DNA of 37,144 bases from assembly GCA_026391915.1 (NCBI GenBank), contig JAPLCZ010000294.1, positions 1 to 37,144 of the forward strand, in the 5' to 3' direction. The DNA comes from Bacteroidota bacterium. GTDB lineage: Bacteria; Bacteroidota; Bacteroidia; CAILMK01. This document shows, piece by piece, positions 1 through 8,576 of the stretch (the stretch's first letter is position 1; each line of letters begins with the position of its first letter). The notes under the pieces were generated by a model. It ran no database searches. It was not told the origin of the DNA and saw only the letters and a program-made list of their open reading frames with translations. The translations under genes were made by a program, and so were the position numbers.

Positions 1-18
1 CCCCGCCTAAAGGCGGGG
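1..18 (-). terminator. GC-rich hairpin downstream of the tRNA-Leu gene, possible terminator
   Basis: Perfect stem ccccgcc-taaa-ggcgggg directly 3' of the minus-strand tRNA; any T-run would lie outside the window. Confidence 0.5.
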
Positions 19-35
19 CTTCTGCGTTTATATAT

Positions 36-121
36 TGGTACCCGGGAAGGGACTTGAACCCCCACGACATTGCTGCCGGTAGATTTTGAGTCTACTGCGT
101 CTACCATTCCGCCACCCGGGC
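36..121 (-). tRNA. tRNA-Leu (anticodon CAA), CCA encoded
   Basis: Reverse complement gcccgggtggcggaatggtagacgcagtagaCTCAAAAtctaccggcagcaatgtcgtgggggttcaagtcccttcccgggtacca folds with acceptor, D, anticodon (loop CTCAAAA), long variable and T arms. Confidence 0.95.
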
Positions 122-160
122 TTAAATGGTGCAGCAAAACTACAAAACTACAGGCGCTTA

Positions 161-985
161 CTAAAGCCCTTTACTGATTTTCTCTTTTACCTCATGCATT
201 ATCATCCCGCTTAGCACTGGCATAGTGTTTTTGATAAGCTCTTTGGCATTGTTAGACCCTGATTGGTAGGTATAGCAAACAACACCGCCATCCACAAATT
301 TGTTCTCAGCATTCAGGAGTGTGTAGTGCACATAAAGGTCGCGCTTTGATACGTTTTTTTGCATATCATGGCAATCTTTAAAATGGGTTTCCATCTCAAA
401 ATGGTCAATAAAAAGATAGTAGGAAACATTATTTGCTTTGCTGAAAGAAGTAATTAAAGTATCATTGGCAAAGCGTGCTTTAAAATAATTATGGCTTTTG
501 AGGTTGGGCTTGGCAGGGTTAAGGTATTGCGGCGCATTTTCCTTTTTGGCTAATCCAAACATATTGCTAATTCCATCCTCATCATTATCATTTTTGTAAA
601 AGGCAATTAAAGGTTTTTTCTCTAGGCTGTAGCGGGCATATCTGTAAAGCAAATCAAGGTCAGATGTTTTTTGGTTTTCCTGCACTTGGTCAGAGAGGTG
701 CTTGGCATTGTAGCTGAGGGATAAATCACCTACCATATTGTTGGCAATGCCTGTCCGTATCATCTTATTCAACTCACCGGGGGTTATGTTATTAGCCTGG
801 CAAATAAAATTATCGCCTGCATTAAAATACATAGATGGCTGGAAAGGGAGAACTACAATATTGCCTTCGGTTGCTGGCTTGGTAGTAACTTCTTTTTTAT
901 CATCACCAGAGTAAATTTTGGTTACAGAAAGAAAGAACAAACCAAAGACTAAAATTGTAGTTGTGTAAAGAGAGAACTTTTTCAT
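161..985 (-). CDS. Hypothetical secreted protein
   Basis: 274-aa ORF with N-terminal signal/TM segment MKKFSLYTTTILVFGLFFLSVTKIYS; no family recognised. Confidence 0.75.
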   Translation of the reverse strand: MKKFSLYTTTILVFGLFFLSVTKIYSGDDKKEVTTKPATEGNIVVLPFQPSMYFNAGDNFICQANNITPGELNKMIRTGIANNMVGDLSLSYNAKHLSDQVQENQKTSDLDLLYRYARYSLEKKPLIAFYKNDNDEDGISNMFGLAKKENAPQYLNPAKPNLKSHNYFKARFANDTLITSFSKANNVSYYLFIDHFEMETHFKDCHDMQKNVSKRDLYVHYTLLNAENKFVDGGVVCYTYQSGSNNAKELIKNTMPVLSGMIMHEVKEKISKGL

Positions 986-1216
986 CTTGTAAAATTATTA
1001 CTACTATTTATCCAAACAATAAATCATAGCTATTTGTTGATAACAACTTTAAAAGGAAAGAGATTGGTATTTTACGATATGGGTTATCCACTAACACATC
1101 AAACCAAAATTAAAAAAGAACGCCACAGATTATTGAAACTATCTTATTTTTTAAAATTTAATCAATGAACTTCGGTTCACAGATTTTTTAATAAGCTACT
1201 TTGAGTATATAAAACA

Positions 1217-1248
1217 AAAAATCCCGTGATTTTCATCACGGGATTTTT
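1217..1248. terminator. Intrinsic, possibly bidirectional terminator 3' of the RRM gene
   Basis: Stem aaaatcccgtgat / atcacgggatttt with flanking A and T runs. Confidence 0.75.
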
Positions 1249-1279
1249 GTTGTTAATTGTTTTGGGATTGGGGTTTAGA

Positions 1280-1669
1280 TTACCATCTTCCACCGCCACC
1301 ACCGCCGCCGCTATTGCCGCCACGGTTATATCCTCCACCTCCGCCGCCGCTTCCGCCGCTGCCACCACGGTATCCACCGCTGCTGCCGCCTCTGCTACCG
1401 CCTGAGGAAGGTCTTCTTTCGCCTTCTTTTCTTTCTTCAGCTTTGTTTACAACAATGCTTCTGCCTTCAATTTGAGACCCGTTTAATTCTTGTACAGCTT
1501 TAGCCGCTGCTTCGTCGTCTGGCATGTCTACAAATCCGAAGCCTTTGCTTCTTCCTGAGTATTTATCCATAATTACCTTAGATGAGGATACTTCTCCGTA
1601 AGCTTCAAAGTACCTTCTTAAATCATCGTCTCCTACGCTGAAAGGGAGACTGCCACAAAAAATGTTCAT
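1280..1669 (-). CDS. RNA-binding protein: RRM domain plus glycine-rich tail
   Basis: NIFCGSLPF (RNP2) and RSKGFGFVDM (RNP1) motifs, then an RGG/GGG low-complexity tail ending in RW. Confidence 0.93.
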   Translation of the reverse strand: MNIFCGSLPFSVGDDDLRRYFEAYGEVSSSKVIMDKYSGRSKGFGFVDMPDDEAAAKAVQELNGSQIEGRSIVVNKAEERKEGERRPSSGGSRGGSSGGYRGGSGGSGGGGGGYNRGGNSGGGGGGGRW

Positions 1670-1692
1670 TAGTTCTGTTTGTTTATTTGTTG

Positions 1693-1700
1693 CAAATGTA
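1693..1700 (-). promoter_or_regulatory. Bacteroidota-type -7 box (TACATTTG) upstream of the RRM gene
   Basis: Reverse complement of caaatgta matches TAnnTTTG, about 24 nt upstream of the ATG. Confidence 0.5.
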
Positions 1701-1783
1701 GTTGATATTTAATTATAACAACTTTATTTTTTATTATTTCTCAATCACCTCCAAATAAAGTTACCCCCATTTTTTTATTGAAC

Positions 1784-1791
1784 TACCTTTG
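1784..1791 (+). promoter_or_regulatory. Bacteroidota-type -7 box (TACCTTTG) 4 nt before the mnmE ATG
   Basis: TACCTTTG-cact-ATG; the box lies inside the TTG-started N-terminal extension of the ORF track. Confidence 0.5.
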
Positions 1792-1795
1792 CACT

Positions 1796-3211
1796 ATGTA
1801 TGATGCCACCGAAACTATAGCTGCTATTGCCACCCCTGCCGGTGTGGGCGCAATTGGTATTATCCGCGTTTCTGGGGCGGAGGCGGTGGAAAAAGTAAAT
1901 TCTATCTTCCCTAAAAAAGATTTAACGCTGGCCAAAACCCACACTTTACATTACGGTACAATTGCCCATAAGAATGAAATTTTTGATGAAGTTTTGGTGA
2001 GTATTTTTATTTCTCCAAATTCTTATACGGGGGAAGATTCCGTAGAGATTTCATGCCACGGCTCCCAATATGTTTTGCAAAAGATGATGGAACTTCTCTC
2101 CAAAATTGGAGTGAGGCAAGCAAATCCGGGGGAGTTTACCATGCGGGCTTTTATGAATGGGAAACTTGACCTCTCCCAAGCCGAGGCAGTAGCTGATTTA
2201 ATTGCTTCAGAAACTAAAGCAGCTCACCATACTGCCCTCACTCAAATGCGTGGTGGGTTCTCAAATACCATTAAAGTTTTGCGTCAACGTCTTGTTGATT
2301 TTGCATCATTAATAGAGCTTGAACTTGACTTTGCTGAAGAAGATGTAGAGTTTGCCAACCGCAATCAGTTTTTGGATTTACTTACAGAACTAAAAGCCGA
2401 AACCGAAAAACTTGCATCCTCCTTTAAACTGGGCAATGTGATTAAATCAGGGATTAAGGTAGTAATTGCAGGCAGACCCAATGCCGGCAAATCAACCCTA
2501 CTGAATACAATATTGAATGAGGAGAGAGCTATGGTGAGTGAAATACCCGGCACCACGCGGGATACCATTGAGGATACTCTTATTATTGATGGCATTTGCT
2601 TTAGATTTATTGATACCGCAGGCATCCGCAATACTGCGGATGTGCTGGAGAATATGGGCATTGGGCGCACTATGGATAAACTCAATGATGCAGACCTTAT
2701 CCTCTATCTTTTTGATGTAAACACCCTTAGCCCCGCGGCGCTTGAGGAAGATTTACAATTCCTGCCCCAGGGCAAAACCATTATTGCTTTAGGGAATAAA
2801 ATTGATTTGATGGAAACACCCCCAAACCCCCTAAAGGGGGCTTCCGCTATGAATAACCTAAGTAGCAACTGGGATACAAAGTCCCCTTTAGGGGATTTAG
2901 GGGTCATTTTTATCTCCGGCAAAACCGGCATCAACATCCCTCAACTAAAAGAAGAAATATTGCGCTGCATGAACTTGGGCAAGGTGGATGCGGACCAAAC
3001 CATTGTTACCAATATCCGCCATTATCATAGTTTGATGAAGGTTTTGGAATCCCTCACACAAATTACCAATGGGCTGCAAACCAACCTTACCACAGACCTT
3101 ATTGCTACCGACATCCGCACTGCCCTTTACCACCTTGGAGAGATAACAGGTGAGGTAACCAACGATGAAATTTTAGGCAATATTTTTAGCCGCTTTTGTA
3201 TCGGTAAATAA
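1796..3211 (+). CDS. mnmE: tRNA modification GTPase MnmE (TrmE)
   Basis: MYDATETIAAIATPAGVGAIGIIRVSG N-terminus, GRPNAGKSTLLN (G1), DTAGIR (G3), NKID (G4), C-terminal FSRFCIGK; real start is probably ATG 1796 rather than TTG 1778. Confidence 0.97.
   Translation: MYDATETIAAIATPAGVGAIGIIRVSGAEAVEKVNSIFPKKDLTLAKTHTLHYGTIAHKNEIFDEVLVSIFISPNSYTGEDSVEISCHGSQYVLQKMMELLSKIGVRQANPGEFTMRAFMNGKLDLSQAEAVADLIASETKAAHHTALTQMRGGFSNTIKVLRQRLVDFASLIELELDFAEEDVEFANRNQFLDLLTELKAETEKLASSFKLGNVIKSGIKVVIAGRPNAGKSTLLNTILNEERAMVSEIPGTTRDTIEDTLIIDGICFRFIDTAGIRNTADVLENMGIGRTMDKLNDADLILYLFDVNTLSPAALEEDLQFLPQGKTIIALGNKIDLMETPPNPLKGASAMNNLSSNWDTKSPLGDLGVIFISGKTGINIPQLKEEILRCMNLGKVDADQTIVTNIRHYHSLMKVLESLTQITNGLQTNLTTDLIATDIRTALYHLGEITGEVTNDEILGNIFSRFCIGK
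2818..2904. repeat. 87-bp palindromic REP/MITE-like element in frame within mnmE
   Basis: Left end acccccaaaccccctaaagggggcttc and reverse complement of right end acccctaaatcccctaaaggggacttt match at 23 of 27 positions; each end also contains its own hairpin. Confidence 0.8.
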
Positions 3212-3229
3212 GAGTTGAGTAAATCCTTA

Positions 3230-4696
3230 CTACTGCATCCCATTCACCAAGTCAATAAATTGCTTTGATGTTTTTAACTTCTCAAAAGCAGATTCCTTTA
3301 AGAGTTTTTGTTTATCAGTAAAGCCATTTTTAATGGCAGCTTTCAGGTGATTAATTGCCATATCTGAGTTTCCTTTTTTGGCTTCTAAAATGGCATTGAG
3401 GTAATCCACATCAGGGTTTCCATCATCAACCAAACGAAAAATAGTAACAAATTTTTCAGCATCTGCAAGTGCATTACTTTGCAAAGCTTGGTTGGTTTTT
3501 GAATAACTGATGATGCTGATATTTGCCAATATGCGTTTGTAAATCCCAACTTCGGCAGTAGTATTTGCAGTTTTGGCTTTTATTTTTGTTTGCGAAATTT
3601 CATTCTTCCACCAGCTTATGTCAGCATCCATATACTGCATATACCTCCTGATAATTTCATTTTCCTTTTTGGTATTTTCTGCATTTTGGCTGATGGCTTT
3701 TTTCAAAGCATCAGAATTTTGAATAGTACTTAATCTTGTTGCTACTTCTTTATTTTCTGCAATCCCTTTAGTGAAGTTTTCTATCTTTTTTAAGGTCAGA
3801 TATTCTTGCCATACATCTCCTTTTTGGTGGGCTGTATCAGCACGGAGGAGATTTGTTTTTACAAAATCAGTAATAAAATAATCATCTATTTTTCTACCTT
3901 CTTTGATAGTATTCACTTGTAACCAAATAAACCCTTCACGCATAAATTCCAAGGGTGCCCAAGCATGTTTTCCATTAAAATATACAAACTGGAAAGGCGG
4001 CCCTGAGTTTTGCAAAGCAGCTTCCAGCACAATCATGCTACTATAATTAAAATCACCATCCCCCACAAAACCGATGTAAGAAAATTTGTGGTTCAGCTGA
4101 CTCATCTTTTCAGGGAAACCAGCCCCACATCCAATCACCCCCGCCACCCTATTGTCTTCATTAGTTACCTGCACTGCCACCCTTGCCCCACCCGAAAAAC
4201 CTGCACAATAAATCTGAGAAGGAATTACAGAAAGTCTTGAAATTGCATCATCCATCATCGTTTTACCAATCCTACTTACTTCATCCATATCCATCCCATT
4301 TTGGGAATTATTAGAGCAAACCAAAATAAAATTAAACTCCTCTGCAAGGGCTTTGTACTTCCGCAATGGGTTTGCACCTTGGGCATGTGGGTCAAAGAAA
4401 AACACCACGGGCAAGGGACTATTTGCAGAATACTTTTCAGGTAAATACAAAGCGTAAGATTGCGTAGAATCCTGTTTGCATTTTACAACTTCAATAATTG
4501 TTTTTGTTTTGAAATCATCTTTGGCAGGTGCTTCCTGAGTTCTTTCCTCTTTCTCTTTTGGTGCAGAAGAACACCCACTAAAAATCAATAATAGAAGGGA
4601 GGAAAAAGCCAGACGATTAAGCATTAGTTGGAGGCGCATATCATATTTTTTAAAAACCTTTTCAAACTTAGTTAGCAGAGCCATAAAAATTACCAA
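3230..4696 (-). CDS. Lipoprotein with alpha/beta-hydrolase (esterase/depolymerase-like) domain and C-terminal helical/TPR-like region
   Basis: Lipobox LLLLIFSGCSS (start likely M21), LPVVFFFDPHAQG, nucleophile elbow AGFSGGAR. Confidence 0.7.
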   Translation of the reverse strand: MVIFMALLTKFEKVFKKYDMRLQLMLNRLAFSSLLLLIFSGCSSAPKEKEERTQEAPAKDDFKTKTIIEVVKCKQDSTQSYALYLPEKYSANSPLPVVFFFDPHAQGANPLRKYKALAEEFNFILVCSNNSQNGMDMDEVSRIGKTMMDDAISRLSVIPSQIYCAGFSGGARVAVQVTNEDNRVAGVIGCGAGFPEKMSQLNHKFSYIGFVGDGDFNYSSMIVLEAALQNSGPPFQFVYFNGKHAWAPLEFMREGFIWLQVNTIKEGRKIDDYFITDFVKTNLLRADTAHQKGDVWQEYLTLKKIENFTKGIAENKEVATRLSTIQNSDALKKAISQNAENTKKENEIIRRYMQYMDADISWWKNEISQTKIKAKTANTTAEVGIYKRILANISIISYSKTNQALQSNALADAEKFVTIFRLVDDGNPDVDYLNAILEAKKGNSDMAINHLKAAIKNGFTDKQKLLKESAFEKLKTSKQFIDLVNGMQ

Positions 4697-4712
4697 TCTT
4701 TGCAGTTCGTAA

Positions 4713-5230
4713 AAAACCTACCCTGATTTGAATTACCTGTTTACTAAATTTTCCAATGCACTGGCAATGGTTTTCCATCCTGTGTTTTTGTTTTTCTATT
4801 TCTCCGTCAACAAAAGAGGCGCACCCTCCCTATGATTGTTACTTCATTATGCTATATTCTTTTTCTTTTTATCTATAATTACCACAAACCTTTTTACGCA
4901 TGGCGTGTAATCCATGATGATTTATTGCTCTTTATCTGGGGTATAATTCTGGGGAGTATTTGTGTAATTATCATTAATCTTAGTTTTAAAATCAGTCTCC
5001 ACGCCTCCTCACTTACAGGGCTTACTATAAACTTTCTTTTGCTTTACACCTTGCAGAAAGACCAACTTTTCTTAGTGTTGTTTTTAGCTTTTATTCCACT
5101 TACTGCCATCATTATTTACCAGCGCCTTGCCGGTAATTTCCACACGAGGCAGCAAGTGATTGCCGGGGTTGGGTTAAGTTGCGTTATAGCCTCTATTACT
5201 ATTGGGTATTATTTTTTGAGAATGCAGTAG
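4713..5230 (+). pseudogene. PAP2-like (phosphatidic acid phosphatase family) membrane protein, apparently frameshifted near 4830
   Basis: Reading phase ending at TGA 4833-4835 encodes ...KFSNALAMVFHPVFLFFYFSVNKRGAPSL*; a second phase from ATG 4832 continues MIVTSLCYILF...KISLHASSLTGL...HTRQQVIAGVGL. Confidence 0.5.
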
Positions 5231-5251
5231 AGAGATTTTAAATCCCTCAAC

Positions 5252-5259
5252 TACCTTTG
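5252..5259 (+). promoter_or_regulatory. Bacteroidota-type -7 box upstream of nuoA
   Basis: TACCTTTG 18 nt upstream of the nuoA ATG. Confidence 0.5.
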
Positions 5260-5277
5260 CATAGAAATTACAATTAG

Positions 5278-5661
5278 ATGAAAGAACAATCATTAGTCAG
5301 CGATTATATTCCAATACTTATTCAGCTATGTGTTGCCATTGGGTTTGTGGTAGCAACTATGTTGGCTACTCACCTTATTGGGCCTAAAAGAAAAGGTGCA
5401 AATAAGCTTGAAAGTTTTGAGTGCGGGATAGAATCAGAGGGGAATGCACGCTTGCCTTTCTCAGTAAAATATTTTCTTACTGCCATCCTTTTTGTACTGT
5501 TTGATGTGGAGGTAATTTTCATGTATCCATGGGCGGTGAACTACAAAACATTCCTCCATGAAATGGGGATGCAGGGCTTTTTTTCTATGGTTATTTTCTT
5601 AAGTTTATTTTTAGTAGGTTTTTATTATATAGTCCGCAAGGGTGCATTAAAATGGGAGTAA
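5278..5661 (+). CDS. nuoA: NADH-quinone oxidoreductase subunit A
   Basis: KLESFECGIESEGNARLPFSVKYFLTAILFVLFDVEVIFMYPWA. Confidence 0.97.
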   Translation: MKEQSLVSDYIPILIQLCVAIGFVVATMLATHLIGPKRKGANKLESFECGIESEGNARLPFSVKYFLTAILFVLFDVEVIFMYPWAVNYKTFLHEMGMQGFFSMVIFLSLFLVGFYYIVRKGALKWE

Positions 5662-5684
5662 ATCTCCATCATTAAAAGAATAAA

Positions 5685-6233
5685 ATGACAGATACAGATA
5701 TCAAAATAAAAGAAGCACCAGCAGGCTATGAAGGCCCTGGCTTTTTTGCTACTACTTTAGATAAAGCTGTAGGCTATGCCCGCAGCCATAGCATCTGGCC
5801 ATTGCCTTTTGCAACCTCATGCTGTGGTATTGAATTTATGGCAACCATGAGCCCCCACTATGATTTAGGAAGATTTGGTGCAGAGAGGTTAAGCTTCTCC
5901 CCACGCCAAGCAGATTTACTGATGGTGATGGGAACAATTGCCAAAAAAATGGGACCTGTTCTCCGCCATGTTTATGAACAAATGGCAGAGCCACGTTGGG
6001 TTCTATCTATGGGTGCATGTGCCAGCAGCGGGGGAATTTTTGATACTTATAGCGTTTTGCAAGGCATTGATAAAATCATCCCTGTTGATGTATATATACC
6101 GGGTTGCCCTCCCCGCCCTGAGCAAGTGATTGAAGGCATTATGAAAATTCAGGATTTGATAAGAAGTGAATCCTTGCGCAGAAGAAGTTCACCGGAATAC
6201 AAACAACTAATGGCTGGCTACGGCATAGAATAA
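5685..6233 (+). CDS. nuoB: NADH-quinone oxidoreductase subunit B
   Basis: ATSCCGIEFMA, GACASSGG, YIPGCPPRPE Fe-S motifs. Confidence 0.98.
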   Translation: MTDTDIKIKEAPAGYEGPGFFATTLDKAVGYARSHSIWPLPFATSCCGIEFMATMSPHYDLGRFGAERLSFSPRQADLLMVMGTIAKKMGPVLRHVYEQMAEPRWVLSMGACASSGGIFDTYSVLQGIDKIIPVDVYIPGCPPRPEQVIEGIMKIQDLIRSESLRRRSSPEYKQLMAGYGIE

Positions 6234-6236
6234 TTT

Positions 6237-6734
6237 ATGACCCATCAGGAAATAACAGATAAACTCAGTGCTGCATTTGGTGAGGATATTATAGAAGCAG
6301 TGGTTAGCTATGATATGCTTACCATCATTATTTCTGCTGAAAAGAATTTAGAAGTACTTCTTTTTTTAAGGGATGATAAAGATTTAAACTTCCATTTTTT
6401 AACAGATTTATGTGGCATCCATTATCCTTTTAATGCTGATAATGAGTTGGGCGTTGTGTACCACCTGCACAGCATGGTGGCAAATATCCGCATAAGAGTA
6501 AAAGCGTTTTTCCCAAGTAAAGACCCTGTGATAAGGAGTGCTACCGGCTTATGGCTGAGTGCAGGATGGATGGAACGTGAGACCTTTGATTTCTATGGAA
6601 TCTTGTTTGAAAACCACCCAGACCTCCGCCGCATTCTTAATGTGGATGACATGGATTATTACCCAATGCTTAAGCAATACCCACTTGAGGACGGCACCCG
6701 TGAAGATAAAGATGACGCCATGTTTGGCAGATAA
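6237..6734 (+). CDS. nuoC: NADH-quinone oxidoreductase subunit C
   Basis: WMERETFDFYGILFENHPDLRRIL. Confidence 0.96.
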   Translation: MTHQEITDKLSAAFGEDIIEAVVSYDMLTIIISAEKNLEVLLFLRDDKDLNFHFLTDLCGIHYPFNADNELGVVYHLHSMVANIRIRVKAFFPSKDPVIRSATGLWLSAGWMERETFDFYGILFENHPDLRRILNVDDMDYYPMLKQYPLEDGTREDKDDAMFGR

Positions 6735-6749
6735 AAACAATACAAAAAC

Positions 6750-7979
6750 ATGAGCACGCAAGACGTAATTTTAGATGAACAAAAGAAGGCATTACTTAAT
6801 AATGACCCCACTTCTGATAGCATTTATACCCTGAACCTTGGGCCTACCCACCCTGCTACACATGGTATTTTCCAGAATGTTTTGCAGATGGATGGCGAAA
6901 AGATTCTATCCTCTGAGCCTACTATTGGGTACATCCATCGTGCTTTTGAGAAGTTGGCAGAGCACCGCCCATTTTACCAAATCACTACGCTTACGGATAG
7001 GATGAACTACTGTTCATCACCCATTAATAATATGGGATGGCACATGACGGTGGAGAAACTACTTGGTGTGCAAACCCCAAAACGGGTGGACTATATGCGC
7101 ATTATTGTGATGGAATTGGCGCGGATTTCCGACCACCTTGTTTGCAACTCTGTGCTTGCGGTGGATACAGGAGCATTGACAGGATTCCTCTATGTGTTCC
7201 AAATGCGGGAAAAGATTTATGAGATTTATGAAGAGATATGCGGGGCACGCCTCACTACCAATATGGGTAGGATTGGCGGCTTTGAGAGGGATTTTACCCC
7301 TGCTGCTATTGAAAAATTAAAAACCTTTTTGGTGGAGTTCCCAAAGGCATGGCAGGAGTTCAACAACCTTGTGGAACGCAACCGCATTTTTGTGGATAGG
7401 ATAAAAGGCGTAGGTGGCATTACTGCGGAAAAGGCATTGGCGTATGGATTCACAGGGCCAAATTTGCGTGCTGCCGGGGTTGATTATGATGTACGCGTTA
7501 CTTCCCCTTATTGCTCTTATCAGGATTTTGATTTTGAAGTACCTATTGGCGAAAATGGAGATACTTATGACCGCTTTTTAGTACGCAATGAAGAGATAAA
7601 CCAAAGCCTGAAAATCATTAATCAGGCGTTTAATAATTTGCCGGAAGGCACTTACCACGCTAATGTTCCTGAGTTTTATCTGCCACCAAAAATGGAGGTT
7701 TATAATAATATGGAAGCCCTTATTTATCATTTTAAAATAGTGATGGGAGAGATAGAAATACCCAAAGGCGAGGTCTACCACGCTGTGGAAGGTGGCAATG
7801 GCGAATTGGGTTTTTACCTTGTGAGTGATGGTGGCAGAACCCCTTACCGCCTCCACTTCCGCCGCCCATGTTTTATTTATTATCAGGCATACCCTGAGAT
7901 GATAAAAGGACAATTTCTATCAGATGCTATTATCACCATGAGCTCCATGAACGTGATAGCTGGCGAACTTGACGCATAA
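6750..7979 (+). CDS. nuoD: NADH-quinone oxidoreductase subunit D
   Basis: [25 protein letters not shown]-terminal [13 protein letters not shown]. Confidence 0.98.
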   Translation: MSTQDVILDEQKKALLNNDPTSDSIYTLNLGPTHPATHGIFQNVLQMDGEKILSSEPTIGYIHRAFEKLAEHRPFYQITTLTDRMNYCSSPINNMGWHMTVEKLLGVQTPKRVDYMRIIVMELARISDHLVCNSVLAVDTGALTGFLYVFQMREKIYEIYEEICGARLTTNMGRIGGFERDFTPAAIEKLKTFLVEFPKAWQEFNNLVERNRIFVDRIKGVGGITAEKALAYGFTGPNLRAAGVDYDVRVTSPYCSYQDFDFEVPIGENGDTYDRFLVRNEEINQSLKIINQAFNNLPEGTYHANVPEFYLPPKMEVYNNMEALIYHFKIVMGEIEIPKGEVYHAVEGGNGELGFYLVSDGGRTPYRLHFRRPCFIYYQAYPEMIKGQFLSDAIITMSSMNVIAGELDA

Positions 7980-8001
7980 CATTTAATACCACAGAAAAGA
8001 C

Positions 8002-8508
8002 TTGGAAACTACCGCTAACGCAGCCCTAACATTCTCAGCAGAACAACTAAAAAAGGTTGAGGAAATTATAAAACGCTACCCTGAGGGCAGGCATAAATCT
8101 GCCTTGCTGCCGCTATTGCATATGGCGCAGGATACCTGGGGATGGCTATCCCCCGCCGCTATGGATTATGTGGCATCCCTCTTAAAAATTCAACCTATTG
8201 AGGTGTATGAGGTGGCGTCTTTCTATAGCATGTACTACCTAAAACCTATGGGTAAATATGTAATGGAGTTTTGCCGCACAGGCCCGTGTTGCCTAATGGG
8301 TTCTGAGAATATTGTACATTATATAGAAAATAAACTGAACATAAAAGATGGCGGCACCACAGAGGACGGCATGTTCTCACTTAAAACTGTAGAGTGCCTT
8401 GCTGCCTGCGGCTATGCCCCTATGATGCAAGTGGGTGAAAACTATTATGAGCACCTTACAGAAGAAAAAGTAGATGCCCTTTTGGATGAATGGCGTAGGA
8501 AAGGATAG
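8002..8508 (+). CDS. nuoE: NADH-quinone oxidoreductase subunit E (TTG start)
   Basis: [2Fe-2S] motif FCRTGPCCLMG...VECLAACGYAPMM; in-frame stop at 7984 leaves TTG 8002 as the best start. Confidence 0.95.
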   Translation: METTANAALTFSAEQLKKVEEIIKRYPEGRHKSALLPLLHMAQDTWGWLSPAAMDYVASLLKIQPIEVYEVASFYSMYYLKPMGKYVMEFCRTGPCCLMGSENIVHYIENKLNIKDGGTTEDGMFSLKTVECLAACGYAPMMQVGENYYEHLTEEKVDALLDEWRRKG

Positions 8509-8576
8509 GGAATAAAGAATAAGTCAGGGATTATAACATATTTTTTTGTTCTACTTTTGAACCTGCTATTATCCTT

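Noticed and set aside
1177-1475. Ala-rich minus ORF (1177-1377) and poly-Pro plus ORF (1257-1475)
   Set aside because: Alternative-frame readings of the Gly-rich tail of the RRM protein; compositional artefacts.
1778-1795. TTG-started N-terminal extension of MnmE (MNYLCT)
   Set aside because: Contains the -7 promoter box; conserved MnmE begins at ATG 1796.
2704-2937. Minus-strand ORF across the mnmE insert
   Set aside because: Antisense to mnmE; openness is explained by the coding strand and inverted repeat symmetry.
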